A DNA stretch of 39,634 nt, taken from assembly GCA_011391125.1 (NCBI GenBank), contig JAABRE010000048.1, positions 1 to 39,634 of the forward strand, read 5' to 3'. The stretch comes from Synechococcales cyanobacterium S06 (GTDB lineage: Bacteria > Cyanobacteriota > Cyanobacteriia > Cyanobacteriales > JAABRE01). The position numbers were made by a program, and so were the translations under genes. This document shows positions 9,291 to 17,760 of the stretch, piece after piece; the stretch's first letter is position 1, and every line of letters starts with the position of its first letter. Below the pieces are notes generated by a model. The model was given only the letters and a program-made list of their open reading frames with translations. It ran no database searches and was not told where the DNA came from.

Positions 9291-9331
9291 CTCACGCAAA
9301 GACGCAAAGGCGCAAAGAAAAGACGCAAAAA
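9291..9331 (+). repeat. Short CGCAAAG tandem repeat
   Basis: The stretch CACGCAAAGACGCAAAGG continues with two further CGCAAA units, giving four imperfect 8-bp-scale repeats just before the histidine kinase start. Such CGCAAAG arrays are dispersed in many cyanobacterial genomes. Here the array occupies the place where a ribosome binding site would normally lie. Confidence 0.6.
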
Positions 9332-9340
9332 TTTTTTAAT

Positions 9341-10669
9341 ATGTTTCAAGAAACCAGAAAACGTTTGGCTATTTGGTACACAGCCGTGACGGCGATTGTT
9401 TTATTAATATTTGCAACGGCCGTTTATTTCTATGTTAGTAATACTTTAATTGAAAGAATCGACGATACTTTAAAACACGTTGCTGAGGTTGTCGAACGTT
9501 CTTTAGTAATAGAAAAAAATACCGTATCTGAGGTTAAATATCGCGTTAATATTGAAGCAAGTTTTAGAAATAATAGTAACAATTTAGAGGCTGATCATAT
9601 TGATATAGAATGGTTTAATCCCATGGGAGAATTACTTTGGACTACTTTTGATGAAACACCAAATATTCCTTTATCTTTTGGTCGAACCGGAAAAACAGTC
9701 CATTTATCACCCGAACATTTATCCAGACAAATAACAAAAAGAATCGATTTTGGACGCTATGTTTTAGGCTATTTAAGAATAACTCATCCTTGGTTTGAAT
9801 TTACTAAACCTATTCGTCAATTAATGTTAGATTTAGTTTTAGCTATTAGTTTGATGATTATCTCTGTCGGAGCAATTGGTTGGTTTTTATCAGGAATTGC
9901 CATTAAACCTGTTAAGGATTCTTACCAAAGTTTAAAACAATTTACCGCAGATGCATCCCATGAATTAAGAAATCCCATCGCAATGATCCAAACTAATGTA
10001 CAATTAGCTTTAGCATATCCCGAACCACAATTACAAGAAAAACAATTACAAGTTATCGAAAGATTGACCCAAAGATTAGGACGTTTAGTTAATGATTTAT
10101 TATTTTTAGCTCGTTCGGATAGTGGGATGTTAAAAATTAATTTTCAACCTGTACCTTTAGATGCTTTATTAATAGAAGTTATCGAAGAACAAAGAATATT
10201 TGCTGAACAAAAAGGGATTTTTTTATCTTTACAGATTGGAGATAATCAAGATTTAGATTCACACAATGAAGACCGATTTACCTTGGCCGGAGACTGGGAT
10301 CAATTAGCTAGATTATTCACTAATTTAATTAGTAATGGATTAGAATATAGTCAGGAAAATAAAAGTCAAACTGAACCAGAATTAATTGTAGAATTACAGT
10401 TAATTAAACGAGAAAGAAATCCTAAATTACAAGTAAAAATTAACGATAATGGTATCGGTATTTCCGAAGAATTATTACCCCATATTTTTGACCGTTTTTA
10501 TCGAGTTGATTCAGCTCGTAGTCATCGCAATAACAACCAAAATGCATCAGGATTAGGATTAGCAATAGCCAAGGCCATCGCTGAAAATCATCAAGGACAA
10601 ATTACGGTAGAAAGTCAAATAAATAAAGGAACAACTTTCACAGTAATCTTACCCATTAATAGTAATTAA
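9341..10669 (+). CDS. Membrane sensor histidine kinase
   Basis: Two-component sensor. Transmembrane helix 1 is at about residues 12-33, a sensor region without recognisable fold spans 35-158, helix 2 is at about 162-188, then comes the dimerisation domain with phospho-acceptor H207 in ASHELRNP, and an HATPase domain with N box NLISNGLEYS, G1 DNGIGIS, F box DRFYR and G2 GLGLAIAK. The sequence around the H box (FTADASHELR) resembles the RppB/NrsS type of cyanobacterial kinases. The H box has N where T is more usual, which is common and compatible with phosphatase activity. No DNA-binding response regulator lies next to it; the nearest regulator is the receiver-GGDEF gene at 7597. A short tandem repeat sits immediately upstream. 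Confidence 0.93.
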   Translation: MFQETRKRLAIWYTAVTAIVLLIFATAVYFYVSNTLIERIDDTLKHVAEVVERSLVIEKNTVSEVKYRVNIEASFRNNSNNLEADHIDIEWFNPMGELLWTTFDETPNIPLSFGRTGKTVHLSPEHLSRQITKRIDFGRYVLGYLRITHPWFEFTKPIRQLMLDLVLAISLMIISVGAIGWFLSGIAIKPVKDSYQSLKQFTADASHELRNPIAMIQTNVQLALAYPEPQLQEKQLQVIERLTQRLGRLVNDLLFLARSDSGMLKINFQPVPLDALLIEVIEEQRIFAEQKGIFLSLQIGDNQDLDSHNEDRFTLAGDWDQLARLFTNLISNGLEYSQENKSQTEPELIVELQLIKRERNPKLQVKINDNGIGISEELLPHIFDRFYRVDSARSHRNNNQNASGLGLAIAKAIAENHQGQITVESQINKGTTFTVILPINSN

Positions 10670-10842
10670 AAATAAGATTTAATTATCAGAATAATTTACT
10701 TAAACTAACTAAATTTAAGTAAATTATTGTATCTTTGATAGATATTTGTCAGTAAATAAACATCATGCCCTTATAATATAGTTAAATATTAAAACAAAAT
10801 AAAAAGCGCTCTCGCAAGTGCTAATAACTTAGGAGAAAATAA

Positions 10843-11214
10843 ATGACCGTCGAAAATTTAGAAACCAAGAAAGTAGAAGCTAAAAAACAAGAAACGACCA
10901 CACCAACCACTACTCCCACTGAAAAAACTGCATCAACCACCGCTTTAGCCTTAAAAGAACCCGGTGGCTTTCTGTACAATCGACCCGTGGAAGCTTCACA
11001 TTTGAACATTGTCGGCACTTATACTTCGGTAGGAAGTATACGTCCAGTGGTGTCTAGTGGCCTAAAATTTAACAATATGATCGCCATTTCCGGCAATCGC
11101 CCTATTGGTGCAAGTTCCTTGATCATCAGCGAAACCTACAAAGTCATGGGAAATCGGCCCGTTGCTTCTAACTTCATTGACGATCCTGCTTCTCTGATGG
11201 GTTTTCTGGACTAA
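10843..11214 (+). CDS. Conserved hypothetical protein with repeated N/R-RP motif
   Basis: Unrecognised 123-residue protein. Residues 1-40 are Lys/Glu then Thr/Pro rich and look disordered. Residues 45-110 carry four spaced motifs: NRPVEAS, IRPVVSS, NRPIGAS and NRPVASN, each followed by a hydrophobic beta-like strand (LNIVGTY, NMIAIS, LIISETY). This suggests a small repeat fold of about 20-residue units. The terminal FIDDPASLMGFLD may be a binding peptide. A strong Shine-Dalgarno AGGAG precedes the ATG. A terminator follows at 11253, so it is a one-gene unit. It looks well conserved, with more GC-balanced codons than the accessory genes, but I can assign no function. Confidence 0.75.
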   Translation: MTVENLETKKVEAKKQETTTPTTTPTEKTASTTALALKEPGGFLYNRPVEASHLNIVGTYTSVGSIRPVVSSGLKFNNMIAISGNRPIGASSLIISETYKVMGNRPVASNFIDDPASLMGFLD

Positions 11215-11252
11215 AAGATTTTGGCATCTTTAAGGCCAGAACCTGTTAACAA

Positions 11253-11284
11253 CCCCCTTCTAGTCTGCTGTTGGGGGATTTTTG
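11253..11284 (+). terminator. Rho-independent terminator
   Basis: CCCCC (11253-11257) pairs with GGGGG (11273-11277) across a 15-base loop that can pair further, followed by A and a run of five T. It ends the repeat-motif gene and precedes gloA. Confidence 0.6.
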
Positions 11285-11312
11285 ATCTTACTCACAATGG
11301 AGAATTACAATT

Positions 11313-11696
11313 ATGCGAATGTTACATACCATGTTGCGGGTAGGAAATTTAGAAGAATCTCTCAAATTTTACTGTGAAATTTTGGGGATGCAGTTATTGC
11401 GAAAAAAAGACTACCCCGACGGTAAATTCACCCTTGCCTTTGTCGGCTATGGTGACGAATCCGAACACACAGTCATCGAATTGACCTACAACTGGGGTAT
11501 TGATAGTTACGACATAGGTACTGGTTACGGTCACATTGCCCTCGGTATTGATGATATTTATCAAGCTTGTGGGGAAATTAAAGAACGTGGCGGAAAAATC
11601 ACCAGAGAACCTGGTCCAATGAAACACGGCTCAACTGTAATCGCTTTTGTCGAAGACCCCAATGGTTACAAAATCGAGTTAATTCAAACAAAATAA
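11313..11696 (+). CDS. gloA: Lactoylglutathione lyase (glyoxalase I)
   Basis: Converts the methylglyoxal-glutathione hemithioacetal to S-lactoylglutathione, detoxifying methylglyoxal. A vicinal-oxygen-chelate fold is indicated by two betaalphabetabetabeta halves. The four metal ligands fall at H5, E56, H74 and E122, exactly the numbering of the E. coli enzyme, and IELTYNWG and GYGHIAL are characteristic. The enzyme is therefore most likely the Ni/Co-type of 127-135 residues without the eukaryotic zinc-type insertions. A 7-bp perfect hairpin (11709-11727) follows, and the carotenoid oxygenase gene starts 64 bases downstream. Confidence 0.96.
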   Translation: MRMLHTMLRVGNLEESLKFYCEILGMQLLRKKDYPDGKFTLAFVGYGDESEHTVIELTYNWGIDSYDIGTGYGHIALGIDDIYQACGEIKERGGKITREPGPMKHGSTVIAFVEDPNGYKIELIQTK

Positions 11697-11708
11697 GTAA
11701 TATTAAAA

Positions 11709-11727
11709 GACAGGTTTTTTACCTGTC
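11709..11727 (+). terminator. Hairpin after gloA
   Basis: GACAGGT / ACCTGTC with a loop of five T. A T-run tail is lacking, so termination is likely but may be partial. Confidence 0.45.
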
Positions 11728-11760
11728 AAATTATTAAAAATTAAGAGGATTATAAGTAGT

Positions 11761-13146
11761 ATGACAAATTGGGCAAAAACATTTTTACAACCAGCAAAAG
11801 AATTTTCCCTAACTACTTTACCGTTAATTAGTGGTACAATTCCCACGGAATTAAGAGGTAGTCTTTATAGAAATGGACCAGCAAGATTTAGTCGAGGTGA
11901 AGAAAAAATTGGTCATTGGTTTGATGGAGATGGCGCAATTTTAGGGGTACATTTTACATCGGAAAAAGTTGAAGCAATTTATCGTTATGTGAAAACAGAA
12001 GGCTATTTAAAAGAAGAAAAAGCAGATAAATTTCTCTATGCAAATTATGGCAGGAAAGCTCTGTTTAAACCAGTTAAAAATGCGGCCAATACTTCCGTTT
12101 TGGCATTAGAAAATAAACTTTTAGCTTTGTGGGAGGGTGGCCATCCTTATGCACTTAATTTAGATAATTTAGAGACCAAAGGAGAGGATAATTTAGACTT
12201 TTTAAAAAGTAATCAACCATTTTCAGCACATCCAAAAATTGATCCGGATACCGGTAATATTTATAACTTTGGGGTCACAGTTAGTAACCATGGTATTTTG
12301 AATATTTATCAGTGTAATTGCCAAGGAAAATTAATTAAACAAACGGCTACAAAATTAATAGGTTTTCCTTTGATACATGACTTTGTTATGGCCGGAGATT
12401 ACTTAATCTTTTTTGTTTCACCGGTGAGAATTAATTTACTTAGTGTAATTTCTGGTCTTAAAAGTTATAGTGATTCCATGAGTTGGAAACCCGAATTAGG
12501 GACACAAATATTAGTGTTTAATAAACATGATTTAAGCTTAATCTCCCGTGGAGAAACTGAACCTTGGTTTCAATGGCATTATACTAATGGTTATGTCGAA
12601 AAAGATGGATCAGTTATGGTAGAATTAGTTAGATTTGAAAACTTTGCCACGAATCAAAATCTTAAAGAAGTTGGCACAGGAAAAACAGAAACTCCAGCTA
12701 AAGGTAGCTTATATCAAATAAGAATTAAACCAGAAAATGCCCAAGTATTAGAAATAAATAAAATCTTAGATAATCCTTGTGAATTTCCCATAGTTTCACC
12801 ACATTTAGTCGGCAAAAAATGGCGTTATACTTTCTTGTCATTACATCGAGAAAACGCTGATATTAGCCAAGAAATCTTAGGAGAAATCGGAGTTTATGAC
12901 CATAAAACTAATACTTTGTCAAGGGTTAATTGGGCAGAAAATTTATATCCCAGCGAACCAATTTTTGTCCCCAAACCTAATGAAATAGAAGAAGGTTGGG
13001 TAATTACAGTAGTGTATGATGGTCATAACGATAATAGTCAAATTTGGATATTTGATCGTAATAATTTGTCAGAAGAACCCCTTTGTCGGTTACAATTACC
13101 AAGTGTAATACCTCCGAGTTTTCATGGAACTTGGCAATCCAGATAG
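11761..13146 (+). CDS. Carotenoid oxygenase (apocarotenoid cleavage type)
   Basis: Iron(II) dioxygenase that cuts carotenoid or apocarotenoid double bonds, the retinal-forming group in cyanobacteria. The four histidine iron ligands are at H157 (SAHPKID), H206 (LIHDFVM), H273 (WHYTNGY) and H455 (HGTW). Their spacing matches the Synechocystis apocarotenoid oxygenase closely. The N-terminus has LRGSLYRNGPARF and HWFDGDGAI, which are family signatures. At 461 aa it is typical and soluble or peripherally membrane-bound. Whether it prefers apocarotenals or intact carotenoids cannot be decided. The cohesin-dockerin gene follows after 20 bases and could share its transcript. Confidence 0.93.
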   Translation: MTNWAKTFLQPAKEFSLTTLPLISGTIPTELRGSLYRNGPARFSRGEEKIGHWFDGDGAILGVHFTSEKVEAIYRYVKTEGYLKEEKADKFLYANYGRKALFKPVKNAANTSVLALENKLLALWEGGHPYALNLDNLETKGEDNLDFLKSNQPFSAHPKIDPDTGNIYNFGVTVSNHGILNIYQCNCQGKLIKQTATKLIGFPLIHDFVMAGDYLIFFVSPVRINLLSVISGLKSYSDSMSWKPELGTQILVFNKHDLSLISRGETEPWFQWHYTNGYVEKDGSVMVELVRFENFATNQNLKEVGTGKTETPAKGSLYQIRIKPENAQVLEINKILDNPCEFPIVSPHLVGKKWRYTFLSLHRENADISQEILGEIGVYDHKTNTLSRVNWAENLYPSEPIFVPKPNEIEEGWVITVVYDGHNDNSQIWIFDRNNLSEEPLCRLQLPSVIPPSFHGTWQSR

Positions 13147-13166
13147 TTAATAATTTAGGAGTTAAA

Positions 13167-14189
13167 ATGACTAATCCCATCGCAACAATACCAGATAATA
13201 TTCCCGTTGCTCCAGGTACTAATATTAAGATACCCATTCTGTTAATTAATGGCGTAAATTTTAGTGCTATAGATATGGAGCTAAAATATGATCCAAATAT
13301 ATTAGAATTACCTAGTTCTACTAATTTATTTAATCCAAATATTAAGACAGGAGAAATTACAGATAATTGGCAGATATATTCTAATGTTAATAGCGAATTA
13401 GGTACAGTTAAAATAGCATTAATTCCTACTATTAATATTATCCCGAAAGCTACTGGTATTATTGCGGAGTTAGAATTTACAGTTAAAAATAACTTAGAAA
13501 CAAATACAACTTCGATTTTAGATTTACAAAAAGTAGCTTTAGATGAACAAGAAGTTAGCCTAAATAATGGTAGTATTATTGTTAGTAATGAAACACCTGA
13601 ACCCGAATTAGTAGGAACATTTTTTGAGGCAGTTTCCGATCACATAATAGACGCTAATACTAACATTAATTTTACTATTTTAAATCAGGGAATTGGTACA
13701 GCAGATAACTTGAAACTTGATGTATATTATTCTCAGGATGACAATATTAATCCAGAAGAAGATACATTAATAACAACTAAAAATTATGCTAATTTAGCCA
13801 GTGGTCAAATAATAGATGAAAGTTTACCTATTTCTATCCCTAAAAATGATTTAATTTTATCAGCAAATACCGATGATCCTGTTAATTTAGGTAAAGATCA
13901 TCAATCATTAAATACCGATTATTTAGGGATAATAATTGACGGCAATCTTGTTACTTTAGAGAAAGGAATAAACTCAGATGACATTACCTATTTTCCTTGG
14001 GATGTTAACAAAGATGGTAAAGTAACTCCCACAGATACTATTTTTGTAATTAATCGTTTAGGACAAACTGTATCGAATGATAATCGCAAAGCAGACTTAA
14101 ATCTTGATAATCAAATCACAATGGAGGATGTTAATGAAATTTATGGTCGTTTAGGTTACTCAATTAATGATGCAGTTTTTAATGATTAA
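13167..14189 (+). CDS. Cohesin-CARDB-dockerin type surface or secreted protein
   Basis: A 340-residue protein. The start is taken at ATG 13167, which has TTAGGAG upstream; an in-frame upstream start at 13083 would overlap the oxygenase gene. Residues about 8-130 resemble a cohesin domain (MELKYDPNILEL, IAELEFTVKN). A CARDB-like adhesion domain follows (FTILNQGIGTADNLKLDVYY). The C-terminus is a type I dockerin with two calcium loops, DVNKDGKVTPTD and DLNLDNQITMED, each followed by a helix ending RLG. No signal peptide is present, so export, if any, would need a C-terminal signal. Cohesin and dockerin in one chain suggests self-assembly or binding to neighbouring proteins. Functional meaning in a cyanobacterium is unknown. 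Confidence 0.8.
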   Translation: MTNPIATIPDNIPVAPGTNIKIPILLINGVNFSAIDMELKYDPNILELPSSTNLFNPNIKTGEITDNWQIYSNVNSELGTVKIALIPTINIIPKATGIIAELEFTVKNNLETNTTSILDLQKVALDEQEVSLNNGSIIVSNETPEPELVGTFFEAVSDHIIDANTNINFTILNQGIGTADNLKLDVYYSQDDNINPEEDTLITTKNYANLASGQIIDESLPISIPKNDLILSANTDDPVNLGKDHQSLNTDYLGIIIDGNLVTLEKGINSDDITYFPWDVNKDGKVTPTDTIFVINRLGQTVSNDNRKADLNLDNQITMEDVNEIYGRLGYSINDAVFND

Positions 14190-14325
14190 GTTTTAAGAGT
14201 TATGATAAATATCTAATCATAACTCTTATCAAAAATAATTTAATTTAGGACAGATTATTTAATAATATATCATTACTTTTATAGTATTATCTTATTAAGT
14301 TTAGAAAACAATTAGGAGACAAAAA

Positions 14326-15630
14326 ATGGCTAATGTAGCAGTAATTTTAGAATTGGTTGACTCCAATGGAATTGACGGAATTTTAATAAATGAGCAACTT
14401 GATATCAAGGTCAGCTTTCAGGATTTAACTCAAAATAATCAAGCTGTATTTTCTGGTTTTGTCGATGTTAATTTTGACCCCAATGATGTTAAGGTAGATA
14501 CTATTAGTTATGCGGATATTTACAGTGGTAATGGCTCATTTCAATCAGGCGAAATTTTAGCAGGGGTCGTTAATGAAGTAGGAGCAATGGCAAATATTAA
14601 TAAGATAATTATTGATAATAAACCTGTTATTCCCCAAGATAATCTCGTTTTTACCTTAAAAATTACGGCCTTAAAAGACTTAACAGAAAATGGTACAACA
14701 ATTACCACCGATAAGGGAGACGATGACTTATCAGAAATTACTATTTTTGGTAATGATAATGATCAAAGAGATAATACAAATTACGGTAGTTTAACTATTG
14801 GTAATATTTCTAATCCTACTAATACACCGCCAACTATTAGTAATATCAATAATCTTACCATCGGATTAGGCAATGAAATTAGCCCGATTACTTTTATTGT
14901 AAGTGATCAAGAAACTAACGCCAATGATTTAGTAATAACTGCTGTTTCTAATAACAATACACTGTTAGATAGCCAAAATATAATAATCTCAGGAAGTGGA
15001 GAAAATCGCACCTTAAATATTACCCCAACTGCGAATCAAACTGGTATAACTACTGTTAGTTTAACAGTTTCAGATGGCGAATTAAATAGTGTTGAAACCT
15101 TTGATTTAAACATTAGAGAAATTCCACCTAATCAAGCTAATCTTACCCTTAAAGATGGCGATAAATCCTTAACTTTTGCTGGTGGAGGTAATGATATTAT
15201 CGATTTAAGTAATCAAAATTCATCGGTAAAAGATCGACTTTATCTAGGTAGTGGAAATGACAATGTTTATTTAGGAACTAATGATTTTGTCGCCTCTGGT
15301 AAGGGTGATGATAAATTATTTGTTGTCACTGGAGGAGGAAATATTTTAGCTGGAGGTTTAGGTAAAGATGAATTTTGGATCGCTAATGAAACTTTACCAA
15401 ATGCAACAGTAACTCAAGGAATATTACCAGATTCACCGAATTTAATTGTTGATTTTAAGCGGGATGAAGAAGATAAAATTGGTATTAATGGTTTTGGTGT
15501 TAATATTGATAATATTCAAGAATCAATTAATGTGGTTGGCAATAACACTTATGTTGATATTAATAACGAGACTATTGCCATTATTTTAGGAGTTTCTGAT
15601 ATTAATAGCAGTGATTTTATCTTTTCTTAA
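14326..15630 (+). CDS. Cohesin-like, cadherin-like and RTX-type repeat protein
   Basis: 434 residues with a clear Shine-Dalgarno (TTAGGAGAC). The N-terminal 150 residues resemble a cohesin/bacterial adhesin fold (FSGFVDVNFDPNDVKVD, VFTLKITALKDLTENG). A middle domain beginning NTPPTISNINNLTI is cadherin- or Ig-like, as in many large adhesins. The C-terminal third has degenerate glycine-aspartate nonapeptides: GGGNDIIDL, GSGNDNVYL, GKGDDKLFV, GGLGKDEFW, which bind calcium in RTX proteins. There is no N-terminal signal. The RTX-like end and absence of a leader suggest type I secretion by an ABC exporter located elsewhere. It is separated from the dockerin gene by 136 bases but probably shares its role outside the cell. 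Confidence 0.78.
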   Translation: MANVAVILELVDSNGIDGILINEQLDIKVSFQDLTQNNQAVFSGFVDVNFDPNDVKVDTISYADIYSGNGSFQSGEILAGVVNEVGAMANINKIIIDNKPVIPQDNLVFTLKITALKDLTENGTTITTDKGDDDLSEITIFGNDNDQRDNTNYGSLTIGNISNPTNTPPTISNINNLTIGLGNEISPITFIVSDQETNANDLVITAVSNNNTLLDSQNIIISGSGENRTLNITPTANQTGITTVSLTVSDGELNSVETFDLNIREIPPNQANLTLKDGDKSLTFAGGGNDIIDLSNQNSSVKDRLYLGSGNDNVYLGTNDFVASGKGDDKLFVVTGGGNILAGGLGKDEFWIANETLPNATVTQGILPDSPNLIVDFKRDEEDKIGINGFGVNIDNIQESINVVGNNTYVDINNETIAIILGVSDINSSDFIFS

Positions 15631-15646
15631 GTTTAATTATCTACTC

Positions 15647-15679
15647 AGAAATGGGATTTCTTTAAGAAATCCCATTTCT
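15647..15679. terminator. Hairpin after the RTX-type gene
   Basis: Perfect 14-bp inverted repeat AGAAATGGGATTTC / GAAATCCCATTTCT with loop TTTAA. It resembles the hairpin after aroA, so the family may be reused as a terminator. Confidence 0.55.
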
Positions 15680-15705
15680 AATCCCCATCTATTTTTGCTT
15701 AATTT

Positions 15706-16623
15706 ATGAAACCAAGTTTAATTGTTATTTGTGGTTGTACTGCTTCGGGAAAGTCCGGTTTAGCTTTACAATTAGCGCAACGTTTGAATTCTATTATTAT
15801 TAGTGCAGATTCTCGTCAAATTTATCGAGAATTTGATATTGGTACAGCTAAACCAACAATTTCTGAACAAAATTTAGTCCCCCATTATTTGATTGATATT
15901 TGTAATCCTACTATAAATTTAACTTTAGCTGAATATCAAGAATTCGCACAACAAATTATTAATAATCGAGAGAAAAATTTAGCTCCACCTTTATTAGTTG
16001 GAGGTACAGGTTTATATATTAAATCTATCACTAAAGGCCTGAAAATTCCCAAAGTTGCACCTCAGTTTGAATTGCGATCGCAACTAACAAAATTAGGGCA
16101 AAAACAACTCTATCAAATGTTAATTCAAATTGATCCCATTGCGACTAATAAAATTCATTTTAACGATAAAATACGCACTTTAAGAGCTTTAGAAGTATGT
16201 TACGTTACGGGGAGACCAATTTCAGAACAACAGGGCGAAAATCCGCCAAATTATCCCATTTTACACATAGGTTTAGATGGAGATACTGATATTTTAGACG
16301 ACCGAATTAAACAACGTACAAATAAAATGGTAGAAATGGGTTTAGTTAAAGAAGTCGAGTATTTAGTTAATAAATATGGCGCAGATTTACCATTATTAAA
16401 TACCCTTGGTTATGGGGAATTTAAACAGTATTTAAAAGGTGAAATTTCCGTCTCTGAAGCCATAGATTTAACGGCTTTACATACGCGACAATTTGCGAAA
16501 CGTCAACGCACTTGGTTTAAAGGTTATCCTGAAATAAAATGGTTTAATTTTAATAGTAATAACCTCTTAGAAGAAGTTTGGGAATATATTAATTGCAGCG
16601 CTTTATCGCAACTACAAACTTAG
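15706..16623 (+). CDS. miaA: tRNA dimethylallyltransferase
   Basis: Transfers a dimethylallyl group to A37 of tRNAs reading UNN codons, an anticodon-loop modification important for decoding. The P-loop GCTASGKSGLALQLA is at residues 10-24, followed by DSRQIYREFDIGTAKP, DICNP and GGTGLYIKSI; the C-terminal half has the TRQFAKRQRTWF motif. At 305 aa it is normal. The last residues, roughly CSALSQLQT, are encoded by sequence resembling the internal part of MITE family A (GCGCTTTA...GCAACTAC), suggesting that the 3' end was rewritten by a repeat fragment. It converges on the Uma2 gene with only one base between stop codons. Confidence 0.96.
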   Translation: MKPSLIVICGCTASGKSGLALQLAQRLNSIIISADSRQIYREFDIGTAKPTISEQNLVPHYLIDICNPTINLTLAEYQEFAQQIINNREKNLAPPLLVGGTGLYIKSITKGLKIPKVAPQFELRSQLTKLGQKQLYQMLIQIDPIATNKIHFNDKIRTLRALEVCYVTGRPISEQQGENPPNYPILHIGLDGDTDILDDRIKQRTNKMVEMGLVKEVEYLVNKYGADLPLLNTLGYGEFKQYLKGEISVSEAIDLTALHTRQFAKRQRTWFKGYPEIKWFNFNSNNLLEEVWEYINCSALSQLQT

Positions 16624-16624
16624 T

Positions 16625-17266
16625 TTATTCACTAAATTTCTTTAATAACCAAGCACCTACTTTGCCATGATTAGTTTGCCGAGTCATTTGTAAAGCTTCT
16701 TCTAATACTGCTAATTTTAAATTCGGTAAAACTTGCGATTCTTTAATGCGATAACTACCTCCATTTTCCATTTTAAAAGCAATTATTTCGCCTTTTTTAA
16801 CATTAACAATCCAATACTCTTTTACCCCCAATTCTTCATATAATAAACGCTTTTCTCCTTGATCATCAGACAGGGAAGTATTAGCGATTTCTACTACTAA
16901 TGTCGGGGGAGAAAACTTATCTAAATTAACAATACCAGTGCCGTAGGGAATAGCATCAACTTGCTCTTCCAAATAATAAGATAAATCAGGTTGTGCTTCT
17001 TTATAACCTGTTTTACGATAACTACAGTTATCATTAGCATTCAAATTAATCTCTTTTAAGAATACATAGAGATTAATAGCACTGTTTATGATTGAGTGAT
17101 CTCTTGAATGATCGTTTCCTAATGGTGACATTTCTATTCTTAATTTTCCTTGGTAATAATAAAATTTTCCTGTTTTATAATCAGGATTTTCTGTGGCCTT
17201 GATAAATTCTTCCCAAGTCGAATCTATCCATGTATCACCAATAATTTTTGCTTGTAATAGAGTCAT
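16625..17266 (-). CDS. Uma2 family endonuclease-like protein
   Basis: Uma2 (DUF820) proteins have a PD-(D/E)XK-like fold and are abundant in cyanobacteria, usually in many copies per genome; their cellular function is not established. Visible core: PDLSYYLEEQ, LVVEIANTSLSDDQGEKRLLYEELGVKEYWIVN, which contains the conserved acidic residues and K of the nuclease core. The 213 aa length is normal. The reading frame is intact. It starts in ATG 17266 and converges with miaA. Confidence 0.85.
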   Translation of the reverse strand: MTLLQAKIIGDTWIDSTWEEFIKATENPDYKTGKFYYYQGKLRIEMSPLGNDHSRDHSIINSAINLYVFLKEINLNANDNCSYRKTGYKEAQPDLSYYLEEQVDAIPYGTGIVNLDKFSPPTLVVEIANTSLSDDQGEKRLLYEELGVKEYWIVNVKKGEIIAFKMENGGSYRIKESQVLPNLKLAVLEEALQMTRQTNHGKVGAWLLKKFSE

Positions 17267-17457
17267 GTTATTTCCCCTTTTCTAAATAACTGGACTGAGA
17301 AAATTATAACATATCAATTAATATTCTTTCTCTCAATTACCACTGTCACAAAAAATAAAAATTGCTTTCCAGCGTTAAATTTATATATTTTGTCGCCGAT
17401 AATTAAGATTATGTAATATAATTGTAGTAATTTACTTAGTTTAATAATTTATATATT

Positions 17458-17751
17458 ATGACTATTCAAGTTAAATCATCTAATTCCCCAGACTTAATTT
17501 CCCTAGAAATTAGTCAACAAGAGCAAGAAAAATTAAGAAAAATTGCCTCCCTTAAAGGTATTAGTATTAATGAGTTTTTGACCCAAATAATTTTAAATGA
17601 AACAAAAAAAATAGATAATAGTTTAATAATTGAGGAAATCAATCTTTCTGAAAAAGATTGGGAAATTGTGACTTCAGCCATAGAAAATCCCCCAGAAATT
17701 AACTCTAAATTAAAACAAGCAATTGAACAATATAAAGAACAATATAAATAA
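17458..17751 (+). CDS. DUF1778 (TacA-type) antitoxin
   Basis: 97-residue antitoxin of the TacA/AtaR/KacA group that pairs with GNAT acetyltransferase toxins. The N-terminal part reads as a ribbon-helix-helix (ISLEISQQEQEKLRKIA, INEFLTQII) that would bind operator DNA. The C-terminal neutralising tail LSEKDWEIVTSAIENPPE is the family hallmark. The start of the toxin gene lies 9 bases after its stop, a typical operon arrangement. The toxin is broken by a MITE (next entry), so this antitoxin is left with no functional partner here, unless it controls other loci. Confidence 0.85.
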   Translation: MTIQVKSSNSPDLISLEISQQEQEKLRKIASLKGISINEFLTQIILNETKKIDNSLIIEEINLSEKDWEIVTSAIENPPEINSKLKQAIEQYKEQYK

Positions 17752-17760
17752 TCAAAAAAT

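Noticed and set aside
13083-13166. N-terminal extension of the cohesin-dockerin protein
   Set aside because: It overlaps the conserved end of the carotenoid oxygenase in another frame; the ATG at 13167 has a good ribosome binding site.
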